A DNA stretch of 64,000 nt from Trichobilharzia szidati (GCA_944472155.2 OX235274.1:34036052-34100051); one strand, 5' to 3'; positions 32,515 to 44,215 are shown, counted from the stretch's first letter. Translations and numbers: made by a program. Notes: a model not told the origin generated them from the letters alone.

Positions 32515-33012
32515 CAGAATTTAATCATGAGCTGACATCGGTTATGGAACCATTGGGAAACGAGGGAGTACTGGACGGCTGTTTTGTCCCAGTTTGGGAC
32601 TCTTCAGTGAGATGCTCACTGGCGAGTAGCCGTATTCAGGTAGTTAACTATCTGGGTTCTAGTGAGAATTCATGATCAGTGGGTTACAGTAGGTCGGGTG
32701 TGAAGACAAATACTCGACGAAGATACTGGCTAGTACTAGTCGCGCTATATCGTGAATTCGCGGAAGTTGGAATTCACGGACTGGCCATTGGATTGGGTAC
32801 CAGTAGCTTGGTGGTCTACGAGCTAGCTCGCCTTGTAACCAGATGGTCCTGGGTTTGAACCTCAGTATGGTGGGTGCGAACAGTGAAGAGCCTCAAACTA
32901 GGACGAAACAGCTATCCAGTACTCCCCGCTGGTTTTCCAATGGTTCTCTAACTGCTGTCAGCTCACGACAAAATCTTGTAACCAATCAAATCAGATCCCT
33001 ACAAACCAATAC
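32515..33012. repeat. R1 foldback element with both ends and tRNA-like core
   Basis: The left end reads GAGCTGACATCGGTTATGGAAC, GGGAGTACTGGACGG, GTTTGGGACTCTTC. The right end is its reverse complement: GAAGAGCCTCAAACTAGGAC, CAGTACTCC, CCAATGGTTCTCTAACTG, CAAATC..CCCTACAAACCAA. Inverted ends are about 120-150 bp. The core (about 32620-32885, plus sense) contains AGCTTGGTGGTCTACGAG (A-box-like) and GGGTTTGAACCTC (B box) near 32850-32866. Confidence 0.8.
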
Positions 33013-33619
33013 TTGAAGAACATATTGGTTCCGCAATAGTAAGTCAGAAGTTATACAATATTTTCAGCTATGAACTCACTACTCTGACTATATTTAGCAA
33101 TAAGAGGATTTTTTTAAACTGCTATATTTATTTATTCTACGCTATAAATCATATATTTATCGCAATCAAAAATTCACGATACATTTAAATGTTCAATTAG
33201 TTAGTATCTTCATTTATTTTGTTATATATCTACTTTGTAAACTATTATAAATGATTTCCTTAATGTCCTTAAAGAGAGTAATGTAAGTAGATAAACTGCA
33301 GAAGGAAATTGTAGCATTTAGGACGTATATGAACGTCTATGAAAGCAAAACTTTTATTATAATGGTAGTCCACATATACATCAACAGTTGTAAAGGAGAA
33401 AACTCCCACCAATTTTCTTTTTATTAATATCAGAAAACTCACTTTAATTTATACTATGAAGCTAATTCTAGAGATTTGTTCACCTTTTCATCAATTGTAC
33501 TGAGTCATGGTCAGTGAGATTCACCATATCAAAGTGAAGCAGCTGCGCATCAGAGGTACTGGTTGAGGTAACTGTTTACCATGACTTGACAGGAGCTAGA
33601 ATCCACTGGTCACTGGATT

Positions 33620-33710
33620 CCGACTCAAATGGCTGAATGGTCAACAAGCTTGATCTTGTCTCCTGAGGGTTCCGGGTTCAATTTTCTAGAGGGTTGTGGG
33701 TGTAACGGAG
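33620..33710 (+). repeat. tRNA-like SINE head (S5)
   Basis: ACTCAAATGGCTGAATGGTC (A-box-like) and, about 45 nt on, TTCCGGGTTCAATTTTC (B-box-like). No clean cloverleaf forms, and no tail was recognised. 33720-34266 holds nothing else recognisable. Confidence 0.4.
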
Positions 33711-34269
33711 TAACTGTTTGGAAAATCCGTTCTGAATGATCTTAGTAGAATAGTGATACTTATTTGGATGTTTCAACCAACTTTGCAATTGTTATCCGTT
33801 TTTCTCCTAGACTATATATCATTATACCATCTGTTGAATCAGTCCCCATTATTATTTGTCTTTCTTCCTGTCTAATGTCTAATTTTAATGCTTCTCTTTG
33901 TGGTTGTGGGATTATGGTAATGATAATGTGTTATTTTATGACTTAGACTGAGTTACGGTCATGCCGATCTAGGACTGTCATTGGGAATTATTGGTGCTTG
34001 ATTGCTGCTGACTCAGTTCTCAAGTCATCTTGTTGGGAATACTCTACTTGATTCCCTGGTGTTTCCTGAAATTGATTCTTGATCAACTAGTTTTCCTTTA
34101 AAGTACTTGCTTTGTACCTGAAAGATCTTTTGATTGCACATCTGTTTAACGGCACCGCTGAGGTAATTTTAAGTTTGTGATGTTATTATCGATGAATAAA
34201 ACAACAGATCTATCGTCTAGTATCCTTCGTTTAGCAGATTTTGGGGAATTTTGTAACTTTGAGTCTCTA

Positions 34270-35299
34270 TAGGAAGTTTCGGACAGCTATATAGTAGAAG
34301 TGAGGACAGGAGTAAGACAAGGCTGGCTGGCTGTCTACTATCGCCAATGATATTCCTGATTGCAGTAGATTGGATAATGCGTCAGACAGCGGGCAGCGAG
34401 AAAACAGCCATAAAATGGACTCACACGAAAAACTTGGAGGATATGAACTTCGCCGATGACATATGTCTGATTTTCCACAAACTGGAAGATATGCAAGCGA
34501 AAAGCAACAAGTTAGCAGAAGAAGCATCAAAGATAGGAATTCAGGTGAACATAGAGAAGGTGGAGACAGAGGTGATGAAGATTCCTGGCCGACACCACCA
34601 CCTCCAACAACAACAACAGACAACGATCAGCATTAATGGGAAGAACCTGAAAGAAACAACCTCCTTTATCTACCTGGGAAGCATCGTTTCAACTACAGGC
34701 GGAACTGACAAGAATATCGAAGCAAAAATCGAAAAAGCAAGACAAGCTTTCACTACTCTCAAGTCTGTTTTGGAGGTCAACAACACTCAGCATCAAAAAT
34801 GAGATCCGGATTTTCAACTCCAATGTGAAGTCAGTGCTACTCACTATACGGATCAGAGACTTGGTGCATCATAAAGAGCACTTCAAACAAACTACAGACC
34901 CTCATTAACAGTTGTCTTCGCTCAATACTCAAGATCAGATGGCCGGCCAGAAAAGATCAGCAGCAGAGATCTCTGGGAGCGAACCGACCAGGAACCGATT
35001 GTGCAACAAATAGGCAGGAAGAAATGCAGTTGGTGGATTGGCCATACTCTGAGAAAATAAGTCATCAAGTGACATCACTAGACAAGCCATTGCTCGAGTG
35101 GAACCCGAAAGGGAAGCGGTGAGTTGGTCGTCAGTGCAAGGGTGACTTGAAGGAGGTCATGTGAAGAGGAGATGAAAGCATGTGGACAGACATGGAGCCA
35201 GGTGAAAACTCTAGCAGAGAACCGAACGCAATGGAGACGCACGGCTGAAGCCCTATGTTCCTCTAGGAATTAAAGGAAACAATAATAATAATAATAATA
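34270..35299 (+). mobile_element. RTE-B LINE, RT to 3' end
   Basis: It starts in RT just before the catalytic box (LSPMIFLIAVDWIMRQT), then NFADDICLIFHKLEDMQAKS, EEASKIGIQVNIEKVETEVM, SFIYLGSIVSTTGGTDKN. A +1 frameshift at ...SVLEVNNTQHQK is followed, in another frame, by KIRWP, RKCSWWIGHTLRK and the C-terminal block. The 3' signature and (ATA)n end lie at 35281-35299. From about 34411 on it is nearly identical to the opposite-strand copy at 39921-41044 and shares its frameshift and its 4-bp insertion (34834-34848). Confidence 0.85.
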
Positions 35300-35489
35300 T
35301 AGTGGAATTCAAAAACCAATCCCTCGCGTTCTGACAACAACGGGTCACTTTTATTCGTTATAGTGGGTAAGCAGTGCTGAACAGTCCCAAACTAGGAAGT
35401 TTTCCCTGAACTCAATCAAAGTTCCTAAAAAATTCCATGACTCTAATAAGATACAAGATGGTAATTTAAACAACAGAATTCGATTTTCA

Positions 35490-36075
35490 TGTGTTGGTTT
35501 GTAGGAATTTGATTTGATTGGTTACAGGATTTCATTATGAGCTGACATCAATTACAGAACCATTGGAAAACCTGCAGGGAGTAATGAATAGCTGTCTCGT
35601 TCTAGTTCGGGACTCTTCGGCAGTACGCGCCCACCACCAGGTTTCGTACCCAGTATTTTCTGGTTACAAGACGAGCTAGCTCGTAGACCATTAAGCTACT
35701 GGGACCCGATCCAGTGGCCAGTCCATGAATTCCAACATCTGCCGATTCATTATATAGTGCGACTGCCACTAGCCAGTATCTTCGGTGAGTACTTGTCCTC
35801 ACACCCGACCTACTGTATCTCAGTTGTCACGAATTCTCATTAGCACTCAGATAGCTGCCTACCTGAATATGGATAGTCGCTAGTGAGCATTAGATTAACA
35901 CTCAAGTTTTGATTTGAAGGGACTGCATCTTGAATTGCCTGAGTTCTAACCACGGTGTGTTAGTACTGATGAAGAGCCCTAAACTAGAATGAAACAGCTG
36001 TCCAGTACTGCTCTACTTGTTTCCCAATCGTTCTCTAACTGATATCAGCTCATGATGGAATCCTGTAACCGGGAT
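35490..36075. repeat. R1 foldback element, complete, core reversed relative to the 32.5 kb copy
   Basis: The left end is GTGTTGGTTTGTAGGAATTT...GAGCTGACATC, and the right end is CCCTAAACTAGAATGAAACA, CTGTCCAGTACTGC, CGTTCTCTAACTGATATCAG. The core (tRNA-like boxes near 35640-35715, minus sense; then GTGGCCAGTCCATGAATTCC) is the reverse complement of the core at 32620-32885. A direct extra segment lies at 35895-35965. Confidence 0.8.
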
Positions 36076-36601
36076 TGTATTTATTTACTTATGTGGTGAG
36101 AGCTGTCTACTAGCCAAATTGGTAGACAGTAATTTACGTTCCCAAGATTTGTCGTGAGAAAATGTGAACAAAGATTGATTCAAAACCGACCACAGCAGAC
36201 TTTGCGTAGGCGGATGCAGTTAACATATAGAGGATTTGACATTCAAGAAACAGTCACAAAGAGATGAAAAATTAACTTTACGTAAGAAACAACCAATCGG
36301 AAGACTGTGTTTGTTTACTTAAATATCCATAGTAATGTACATGAAAATATATAAATATGCGTTGATTTCCTTAATAAATGATCTGTTGCCTGACCCTTGC
36401 CTTCTGTTGTTACACTTACATGCCAGATAGCTAGCTACTTCATCTAGGATATTTGTGCAGGTTTTAATAAATTCCTCATTGACTATTTTCTTCTCGAACA
36501 GTAATTATTTTCTACGTAAATGAAGACGAATATTCCAGTGGAACTCACTAAAAATATAGTTCAGACAAAAATTAAAAACTGAATTACATTCTTTTAAGAC
36601 A

Positions 36602-36785
36602 TGTGCGTTGGTGGCACAGCGTTTAGGACTCTCGCCGACCATGCACATGGTCCGGGGTTCGATCCCCTGCCAACGCACACCTGATATCAATGGTTGGTCT
36701 GCAAAATTTGGGCTACTGATATCACATGCTGAAAATTCCATACTTGCACCAAAAATACTGTGGGGTTTCAAGCTATAATAAAAAT
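36602..36785 (+). mobile_element. SINE S2: tRNA-like head with CR1-like tail
   Basis: The head 36602-36679 has a 10-bp acceptor-like stem (TGTGCGTTGG / CCAACGCACA), the hairpin GACCATGCACATGGTC and the B box GGGGTTCGATCCCC. After a 45-nt body (GGGCTACTGATATCACA...), the tail 36724-36780 (ATGCTGAAAATTCCATACTT, AAAAATACTG, TTTCAAGCTAT) matches the 3' end of the CR1 LINE at 43857-43915. A second copy is at 52688-52878 (minus). No convincing anticodon arm, so this is a SINE and not a tRNA gene. Confidence 0.8.
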
Positions 36786-36789
36786 TAAA

Positions 36790-37544
36790 AAAATAATATA
36801 AGTCACTTTGGGAAACCCTATGTTATGCATCTGGTTGTTAACTGGGGTGCTAACTGAATTCCATCATTCGACTTGCAGCTTGATTACCCAGCTATGAAAG
36901 TTACCAAAGCAATGTACTTTCGAATTCATTTAAGGTAGTTGCAGTCAACTGGCAGTAGGACATACATTCAGTCCCGACTGAGCTATTCACAACCACGTTT
37001 GATTTCTTTTAGGACTGTGGTAATTTTATTGGCCAGTCTCTGGGATCCAACCAAAACTAGACGCCTAGTCTTTGTTCATTTGTTATTTAGGTAATAACAG
37101 AATTTAATTTTGTTTTAGATAACCTTTACTGAACAAAATATCTTGATATGGTTAGTAACAGTAAACTGGGCTTGAAAAATCACCTACTTATTAGCACAAT
37201 ACCACTGTGTGTCTCATCAGATGAATTTAGCCAATATAGAACTTATTTGCTGTTTCTTGGCAAACGATAGTGTTCACAAGGATCACTTAGACTTCTTTAA
37301 CCATACCGTTTTCGACATAACCGGTCACAATATATTCAACTGGATATTAATTCAAAGCACCTTGGTAGCAAGTATGTTACACTTACCTTCCATTCTTCGT
37401 ATTATCAACTGGTTAGCCTTAATCTGATATGCTTTATCAGGTTTCATTACCCAAGATTAAGTCCACTGTAAGTAAGAGTGTCACTATGACCTCTTATTGC
37501 TAATTTTTAGTATGCATGTTTCAGTGGTCATATACGATAATTCT
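36790..37544. other. No recognisable gene
   Basis: There are open frames only to 72 codons (37209-37427), without recognisable motifs or good splice sites. Confidence 0.45.
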
Positions 37545-38110
37545 TCTTCTCTTGAGTTCCTGGGCTTCAGCTGAACATCTCTATTTCATCCTGTTCTACG
37601 CAGTCCCCTATAGCTAGCTAGATCCACGATTGTCCGTAGACTTGCGTTCATTCCGCATACGGTGTCCCTCCTGTGTCACCCTCGAGTCCATGCCCTACTC
37701 TTCGTTTTCTATTCGGGTTGTACTGGACAGTCTGATGTGTGACTACACTCACCAGTCTCCTCAGTTTGTGCCCAATCCATCTCCATTTTCTTCGGGAGCA
37801 ATAGGTTCTGTGCAATAGGTTCTTGGTTGGTTCATTACCCGACAAAGTTCCTTTCTGCCAATCCTTTCTGGATATCTGATCCTCAACATGTTGATAAAAC
37901 TCTGCAGTAGTCTGTTGGAAATGCTTTAGATGATACGTGAGTCAAGTATTTGAACCATATGGCGGTATTGATCTGATACCATTATTTAAAATCTGAATAG
38001 TGTTTTTCAAACTCCGTGCAGAAGACTCCCACAATGACCTCACAGTAGTGAATGTCTGCCTTGCCTTCTGGATCCCGGTTGTAACATTTCCATTCACGAT
38101 CTATCTTTTA
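37545..38110 (-). mobile_element. RTE-B LINE, C-terminal fragment
   Basis: The minus strand encodes NEPTKNLLHRTYCSRRKWRW and IGHKLRRLVSVVTHQTVQYN P, preceded at 37860-38100 by degraded GSD/RIRYPER-type sequence and KARQTFTT-like remnants near 38050. The 3' end (GCCCAGGAACTCAAG, minus) is at about 37550. 38111-39055 holds nothing recognisable. Confidence 0.65.
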
Positions 38111-39055
38111 TAACATATACATACACACATACAAATATAACATATTTATTAAACACTACGTCCTCTCCTTGTCTTGGTTTGGGTATTCTCCGGTAAAGTA
38201 AGTCATCCAGACAGGTATGAACAACCCTTCCGCAATCTAACTCTGATTTTCTATTCACTTAAATCTGTAGAAAGGCATAAATAAAAGCAGGATAAGTTCA
38301 TTCTTAATATCATGTGTAAGAAACTCTTACTCTTTTGCTCATGTCTACGTGTATACTCATAGTTACAATACTTCCAGGAACCTTAATATATGTGTGGTCC
38401 CTGCAAGATACGGGCCCATAACTCTGATAATCAGTCTGAGAAATCAATTGTTTTCGAAATGGCGATTGTTATGAGAACTTCTCTTGAAATGTGGATACAG
38501 ACTCCTGGAGTGGCTTTATAACATACCTTAACACCGACCCTTATTGGAGAGTATTTAGATATTTGGCATTAAATTATGAACTGATATGATTTTAGGAGGT
38601 ATTTCACTTGGACGTCTCCAGAATTTTGCTGGTCTGCTACACTAAATACTGTTTCAAAGTCATATCTAGGCTTTAGACTTCAAAGTTAAACGCATTAAAG
38701 TGTGTTTCCATTTCTTTTTATACTGATATTTGCAGCCTATTACATCAGAAAGGCTTCGGTTTTACTTGTGTTCAAGCGGCGCTCGTCATTTAAACTGCGG
38801 GTATTTAGTCTATGCTGACTGACAAAACTGCGATCGTTTTATTGATTATCACAAATGGTAATACAATGAAACATACTTTCCAGTCGTCTGCGCCAGTCAT
38901 GACACTTCAAACACTGCCTAGAAAACTTTGAGTAACAGCGAAGATACCAAAGTTTCATTAATTTACACATACAATAGACGCGTATTGCGTTGAACTGATC
39001 TCCACTTTTATTTCCAACTCCGTCATCAGCTTATTCATTATCTGTTTACTTTTAT

Positions 39056-39258
39056 TTATTTCATTTCTTGACGTTCCTAGTGGAACATAGGGTTGCAAGC
39101 TAGAGCTTTGAAGTTTCGGTAACAGGGGTGTTTATTTCTACGCGGTAGGGTTGCCAACCTCAAGCCCAACTCCACCGCTTTACTTGTCTTATTACCGGCT
39201 TAGCGACGAGGTTCAGGAGTGCGTTGGCGAGCATTCTACCACTGTACCACCGACTCAC
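39056..39258 (-). mobile_element. SINE S3
   Basis: Minus strand: a tRNA-like head at 39258-39195 (GTCGGTGGTACAGTGGTAGA, GAACCTCGTCG B-box relic), then the body, then the tail AACCCTATGTTCCACTAGGA ACGTCAAG at 39090-39062. The tail is nearly identical to the RTE-B 3' end. Confidence 0.7.
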
Positions 39259-39910
39259 AAGCCTATTCATCATTAAGATAGTTGAATTCAACTGCCTGAC
39301 TAATTAAAATGAAAGTATACAAGCGTCAGTTTTATTTATTATTGTAATCAATCAAATTCAAGGATCCATGATAACTTATGATAGGCACCAAAATTATTCA
39401 ACTGAAGAAAATCTTTGTAAAATTTTTTCTAACTGTTCTACAAATATACTACTGATTTAATTTGGGTTTTAGAATTTGAAGGTTTTAGTCACTACTGAAA
39501 AGCTTTCTTCGCCTTTGAATAATAATAATAATAATCATTATTATTCGTATATTGAAGTAATAAATTATGTAAACTCATTTTTCAGCACTTTTTTCCAATC
39601 CACAAGTATGATTATTTCAGCTTTTCATGTCACAATAAATTAGTAAATGCATGAAAGGCATACCACAAAATGATTAGATTGAGTCTATGGGATTTGTGGA
39701 CTACTACTACTACTACTCAAATTTAACATATCATTGAGACGTGTTCTTTGGTAATAAAAAAGTCCTTGGTGAGATATGGCAACCGTATGATTACTTTTTA
39801 TGATTCTCAAATGAAATGTCACACTTTACTCTTCCTTCCTCCAAAAATGTTTCAATGACTAAAGTTCTTTTTTATCATATTATCATATTTAGATAAAAAT
39901 CACGCATTGA

Positions 39911-39920
39911 GTCGGTTTAT
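39911..39920. repeat. Target-site duplication of the RTE-B copy, left
   Basis: GTCGGTTTAT occurs here and at 41045-41054, flanking the RTE-B copy. The last bases overlap the element end by microhomology. Confidence 0.65.
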
Positions 39921-41044
39921 TATTATTATTTCCTTTAATTCCTAGAGGAACATAGGGCTTCAGCCGTGCGTCTCCATTGCGTTCGGTTCTCTGATAGAGT
40001 CTCCACCTGGCTCCAAGTCTGCCCACACGCTTTCATCTCCTCTTCACATGACCTCCTCCAAGTCACCCTTGCACTGACGACCAACTCACCGCTTCCCTTT
40101 CAGGTTCCACTCGAGCGATGGCTTGTCTAGTGATGTCACTTGATGACTTATTTTCTCAGAGTATGGCCAATCCACCAACTGCATTTCTTCCTGCCTATTT
40201 GTTGCACAATCGGTTCCTGGTCGGTTCGCTCCCAGAGATCTCTGCTGCTGATCTTTTCTGGCCGGCCATCTGATCTTGAGTATTGAGCGAAGACAACTGT
40301 TAATGAGGGTCTGTAGTTTGTTTGAAGTGCTCTTTATGATGCACCAAGTCTCTGATCCGTATAGTGAGTAGCACTGACTTCACATTGGAGTTGAAAATCC
40401 GGATCTCATTTTTGATGCTGAGTGTTGTTGACCTCCAAAACAGACTTGAGAGTAGTGAAAGCTTGTCTTGCTTTTTCGATTTTTGCTTCGATATTCTTGT
40501 CAGTTCCGCCTGTAGTTGAAACGATGCTTCCCAGGTAGATAAAGGAGGTTGTTTCTTTCAGGTTCTTCCCATTAATGCTGATCGTTGTCTGTTGTTGTTG
40601 TTGGAGGTGGTGGTGTCGGCCAGGAATCTTCATCACCTCTGTCTCCACCTTCTCTATGTTCACCTGAATTCCTATCTTTGATGCTTCTTCTGCTAACTTG
40701 TTGCTTTTCACTTGCATATCTTCCAGTTTGTGGAAAATCAGACATATGTCATCGGCGAAGTTCATATCCTCCAAGTTTTTCATGTGAGTCCATTTTATGT
40801 CCGTTTCCTCATTGTCCACTGTTTGTCACATTATCCAATCTACTGCAATCAGGAAAATCATTGGAGATAGTAGGCAGCCAGTTTGTCTTACTCCCGTCTT
40901 CCCTTCTTTGAAGGATTCCGTATGTTTCCCATTGTGGATTACTTGGCATGCAGCATTGTCGTACAGCTGTTGGATGAGATGTATAATTGTCGGTGGCACA
41001 CCGTAGTAGCGAAGTAGTTGCCAAAGCACCTCTCGATCGACGCT
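39921..41044 (-). mobile_element. RTE-B LINE, RT to 3' end, with target duplication
   Basis: Minus strand from 41040: SVDREVLWQLLRYYGVPPTI in the frame that opens at 41029, QLYDNAACQVIHNGKHTESF, LLSPMIFLIAVDWIM, then (new frame) MNFADDICLIFHKLEDMQVK and EEASKIGIQVNIEKVETEVM. It has the same +1 frameshift as the 34 kb copy (NNTQHQK), a degraded C-terminal region and an (ATT)n end at 39921-39933. The 10-bp duplication shows that it arrived by insertion. The longest RT stretch of this family in the window. Confidence 0.85.
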
Positions 41045-41444
41045 GTCGGTTTATACACTTAAAATTCTTAATCAAAGGTACTTATTAAAAATTAATTAGG
41101 TTACATTATCACTTTTGTTTGAATATAGTTATCAATGATAATGGACATTGAATGGTTTGTTTATTCGAGTTGGTCTCCATTTGGCGCGAGGTAAGAAGGA
41201 TATGGTTACTTAGTCGTATACTGGTTGGCAGAAGATAGGAGAAATACGATCAGAAGCGAAATTGTACATTCCATTAACGTTTATTTACAAACTTTGCTGA
41301 CAGTAGCCGGTGTTTCTCTCTTGTTATCGATGGAAGAATAAACAGTCGTAGTCCATTTCAGTTTTCTGTTGTTCCACGTTGGTTACTATGCGTAGTGTTC
41401 TGCATATTAGGCGTATTCTTCTGAAACCAGAAATAGGGAATAGC

Positions 41445-41885
41445 AAAAGTTGATTTTGTAGGAATTTTAATTAATTCCCTTTTTTAATTTCACCATGAAA
41501 CTAATACCGGTTGGAGGACAATTGAAAACCAAGGAGAACTGAACACGTTTACCGTCCTAGTCTAGGACTCTTCATCAGTGCGTACCCACAAACCCACCAA
41601 GAATTGAACTTACCACCTTCAGACTACGATGTGAGCCTGTTAGCCATTCATCCACCGAGTTAAGAGTGGTACTATATCACGAGCTGATTGAAGTTACTGA
41701 ATTCCGACTTGGTGGATGAATCATCAGTGGGCTTATACTGTAGCCTAAAGATCCTGGTTTCGAAACCTAATGGGTTCGTTAGTCGCGTTGCTGAAGAGGC
41801 CCAGACCAGGACGAAATAGCAGTCCAGTTCACTTTGGTTTCCAACTGTTCTCTAATAATAAAAACATTTTCCTGGTAACATTTTA
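41445..41885. repeat. R1-like foldback element, diverged
   Basis: The left end is TTTGTAGGAATTTTAATTAA..., CCGTCCTAGTCTAGGACTCT TCATCAGTGCG. The right end is GCTGAAGAGGCCCAGACCAG GACGAAAT, CCAACTGTTCTCTAAT. The core has GAACTTACCACC... and, in plus sense, GATCCTGGTTTCGAAACC (B-box-like) near 41750. A different subfamily from the other R1 copies. 41886-42535 holds only a TA tract. Confidence 0.65.
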
Positions 41886-42454
41886 CAAAAACTTATTATT
41901 CATAAGTGTACAGAAGTGACTCATCAACCTTGAGATATAAATTTTATAATTCATCATGCTATTGTGCGGGTAGTCAAACTTTTCAGATATCTGAAAAGAA
42001 AGCACGCCAAGTTATTTCTATTGTAAGTATTTGGCGTTCTCTTGATAACCACAAATTATGTTACCTTCCTCTATTTGACTTAATTAATTAAATTAGTTCA
42101 ATGGGGCTGTCACTTTATCTTATCCTGTTATATAGATGTGCTATGGTATGCAGAGAATTCTTTTGTATTTCTTATCTTATTTCCATCTACACATGAATAT
42201 ATGTATGTGTGTTTAAATTCCTGCTTTTTACCTTTGGTGAAGTTCTGAATCACTCTACAACAGTATTTACTGCAAAACACATCATTTTCTTGTCAGTTTA
42301 TCTTGTTTCTGGTCTTCGGTTTTCCGGACTACCGGTTATTTGTTCTATCCTGTTTACACAGATATCTATCTAGGATTCTGAAAGACATGTACCACCCGCA
42401 AGATAAAATTTTGTAAAGTCGCCACTAAAACTTAGTCATTGTTTGAAGAGCCAC

Positions 42455-42458
<4 letters not shown>

Positions 42459-42486
<28 letters not shown>
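42459..42486. repeat. TA microsatellite
   Basis: An uninterrupted run of (TA)n. Confidence 0.9.
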
Positions 42487-42491
<5 letters not shown>

Positions 42492-42535
42492 CTACATATT
42501 ATTGTACAGTATACTTTATATTACTACTTTCAGAG

Positions 42536-43920
42536 ACCCTAATCAACTTGCTTATAAACGTGGTAAGTGTACTTTAGATGCCACTGTCGTCTTATATTGA
42601 TAATATTGTCTCCAGTTTATGTAGAGGTGACACATATGTCCGGTGTGCCTTCCTAGATTACACATCTACCTTCGACGCTGTATCTAGGCCTCTCTTGCTA
42701 AACAAGCCTGCTGCGTCACAGGCATAGTGCGATATTATCAAGTGGTTGCATTTCTGATTTTTCTGTTAGAAAGCAGTACACTGTTTTTACAATGGGAAAT
42801 CCTCACTCCTCCTTCACTTACTCTAGCTGGTGTTCCTCAGGGAGCTGTTCTTTCGCCTTTTCTGTTTTCTTTCTTCTTACATGACTTGCCCCATTCTGAC
42901 GGAGCCAGTTTTGTTAAGTATGCCAATGACCTGACTGTTTCTATGCCAGCGGTTACTTCTCAGTCAGACTGTTCCAAAATGAATAACTTTTTATCAGAAA
43001 TTAGTCATTGGTTCTGGTCAAATGGTCTTAAGCTTAATGCATCCAAATGTCAGGTGGTTAATTTCATTTTCAGGCTCAAGTGCGACTTACATGAGTTGGT
43101 TAGTCCGCACGGTTCCACTATCATAGATGGCGCTGAAGCTGAAACCAAATCGAATGTTAAATGCCTTGGACTGTGTGTCTCCTCTGATCTTTCCTGGTCT
43201 TCCAACATAAAGTTAGTTTCCAGAAAGATATTTCGTTTGACGTTCTGTGTAAGGAAGTTAAGACGACCTGGTATAACTCAGTCAGTCTCTACTGTTACCG
43301 TTTATTAATTCTTGCATTCTGCCTACACTTCTTCACTGCTCCCCCCACTTAATCTTTCGCGGGCTACTTGAGAAATAATTTGTTTTACTGCGTAGGGCAC
43401 TAAAAGCGGTCAGTAGGGCGAATGTAGTGTTACTAAACCAACTCGTTAATAATATTGTAGATAGACACTTGAATTCCTGTAAGAAATTAACAAATATTAT
43501 CCTATCAGACTCTGAACATCCTCTCCATACATAACTCTCTCCTTGCTGCATCTAATCGGGTAGAACTAGAAGCAAATACAGAAGACTATATGTTCGGACG
43601 ACTAAGTACAAAGACTCAACAGTACTTTATTTAGCACACATTTTATATGATGAGAAAAGTGTAAGACAGGAAATTACCAACTTACTGTGGAACTCTAAGT
43701 AAATGGTATTGTTTTTTGTTCTCATTATTACACTGTCGTTAATATTTTCACCTGATTTAATTTTATATTCATTTCTTATTGAGCAGTATTATTAATGTAA
43801 ATGCCCTATTTTAATTATTACCCCTGTAGTGAGAAAATTAGATGTAATATTGTATTATATGCTGAAAATTCCATATTTGTTCCAAAATATACTGTTTGGA
43901 ATCAAGCTATTGTTATTATC
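42536..43920 (+). mobile_element. CR1-like LINE (CR1-B), RT to 3' end
   Basis: From 42541: NQLAYKRGKCTLDATVVLY, LDYTSTFDAVSRPLLLNK (with stops). Then the open frame 42727-43308: LAGVPQGAVLSPFLFSFFLH, FVKYANDLTVSMP (catalytic YADD changed to YAND), SKCQVVNFIFRLKCDL, CLGLCVSSDLSWSSN, KIFRLTFCVRKLRRPGITQ. A frameshift follows, then degraded sequence to 43700. The 3' end GCTGAAAATTCCATATTTGT...CAAGCTATTGTTATT is at 43861-43920. YAND and the frameshift make this copy inactive. Confidence 0.85.
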
Positions 43921-43954
43921 ATAGATATCGAACTTTGTTCAGTAAATAACAATT

Positions 43955-44215
43955 TTTCCATTATCTGATGGCGATGGATTGGACCTATACTGAAGACACC
44001 ATTGAGTGAAATCACACGTCAAGCCATCGAGTATTACCCAACTGGCAAACAGAGAGTTGGGTATTGATCTGAGGATGAAATACAGAAGATCGTGTGAGGT
44101 GGAAATGGAGGTGTGAAGGCAGTCACGGAGCCAGCTAAAAAGGACTGCAGAGAATGGGTTGAAATGGAGATGTTCTGATGAAGATAAATCTTCCACTTGC
44201 GACCCAACGGAATAA
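43955..44215 (+). mobile_element. RTE-B LINE, 3' fragment
   Basis: GGCGATGGATTGGACCTATA...GGTGTGAAGGCAGTC...GAATGGGTTGAAATGG corresponds to the RKWRWIGHTLR...RRSCE block and the 3' end, with (AAT)n at 44207-44222. It lies tail-to-tail with the next copy. Confidence 0.7.

Noticed and set aside
34270..34623. A minus-strand 118-codon ORF, nearly repeated at 40585-40911
   Set aside because: It is the antisense of the RTE-B RT region in two near-identical copies. The repetition reflects the LINE and not a protein family.
36602..36679. A tRNA gene, because of the 10-bp acceptor-like stem and B box
   Set aside because: No proper anticodon arm forms. The same head recurs at 52.8 kb with the same CR1-like tail, so it is a SINE head.
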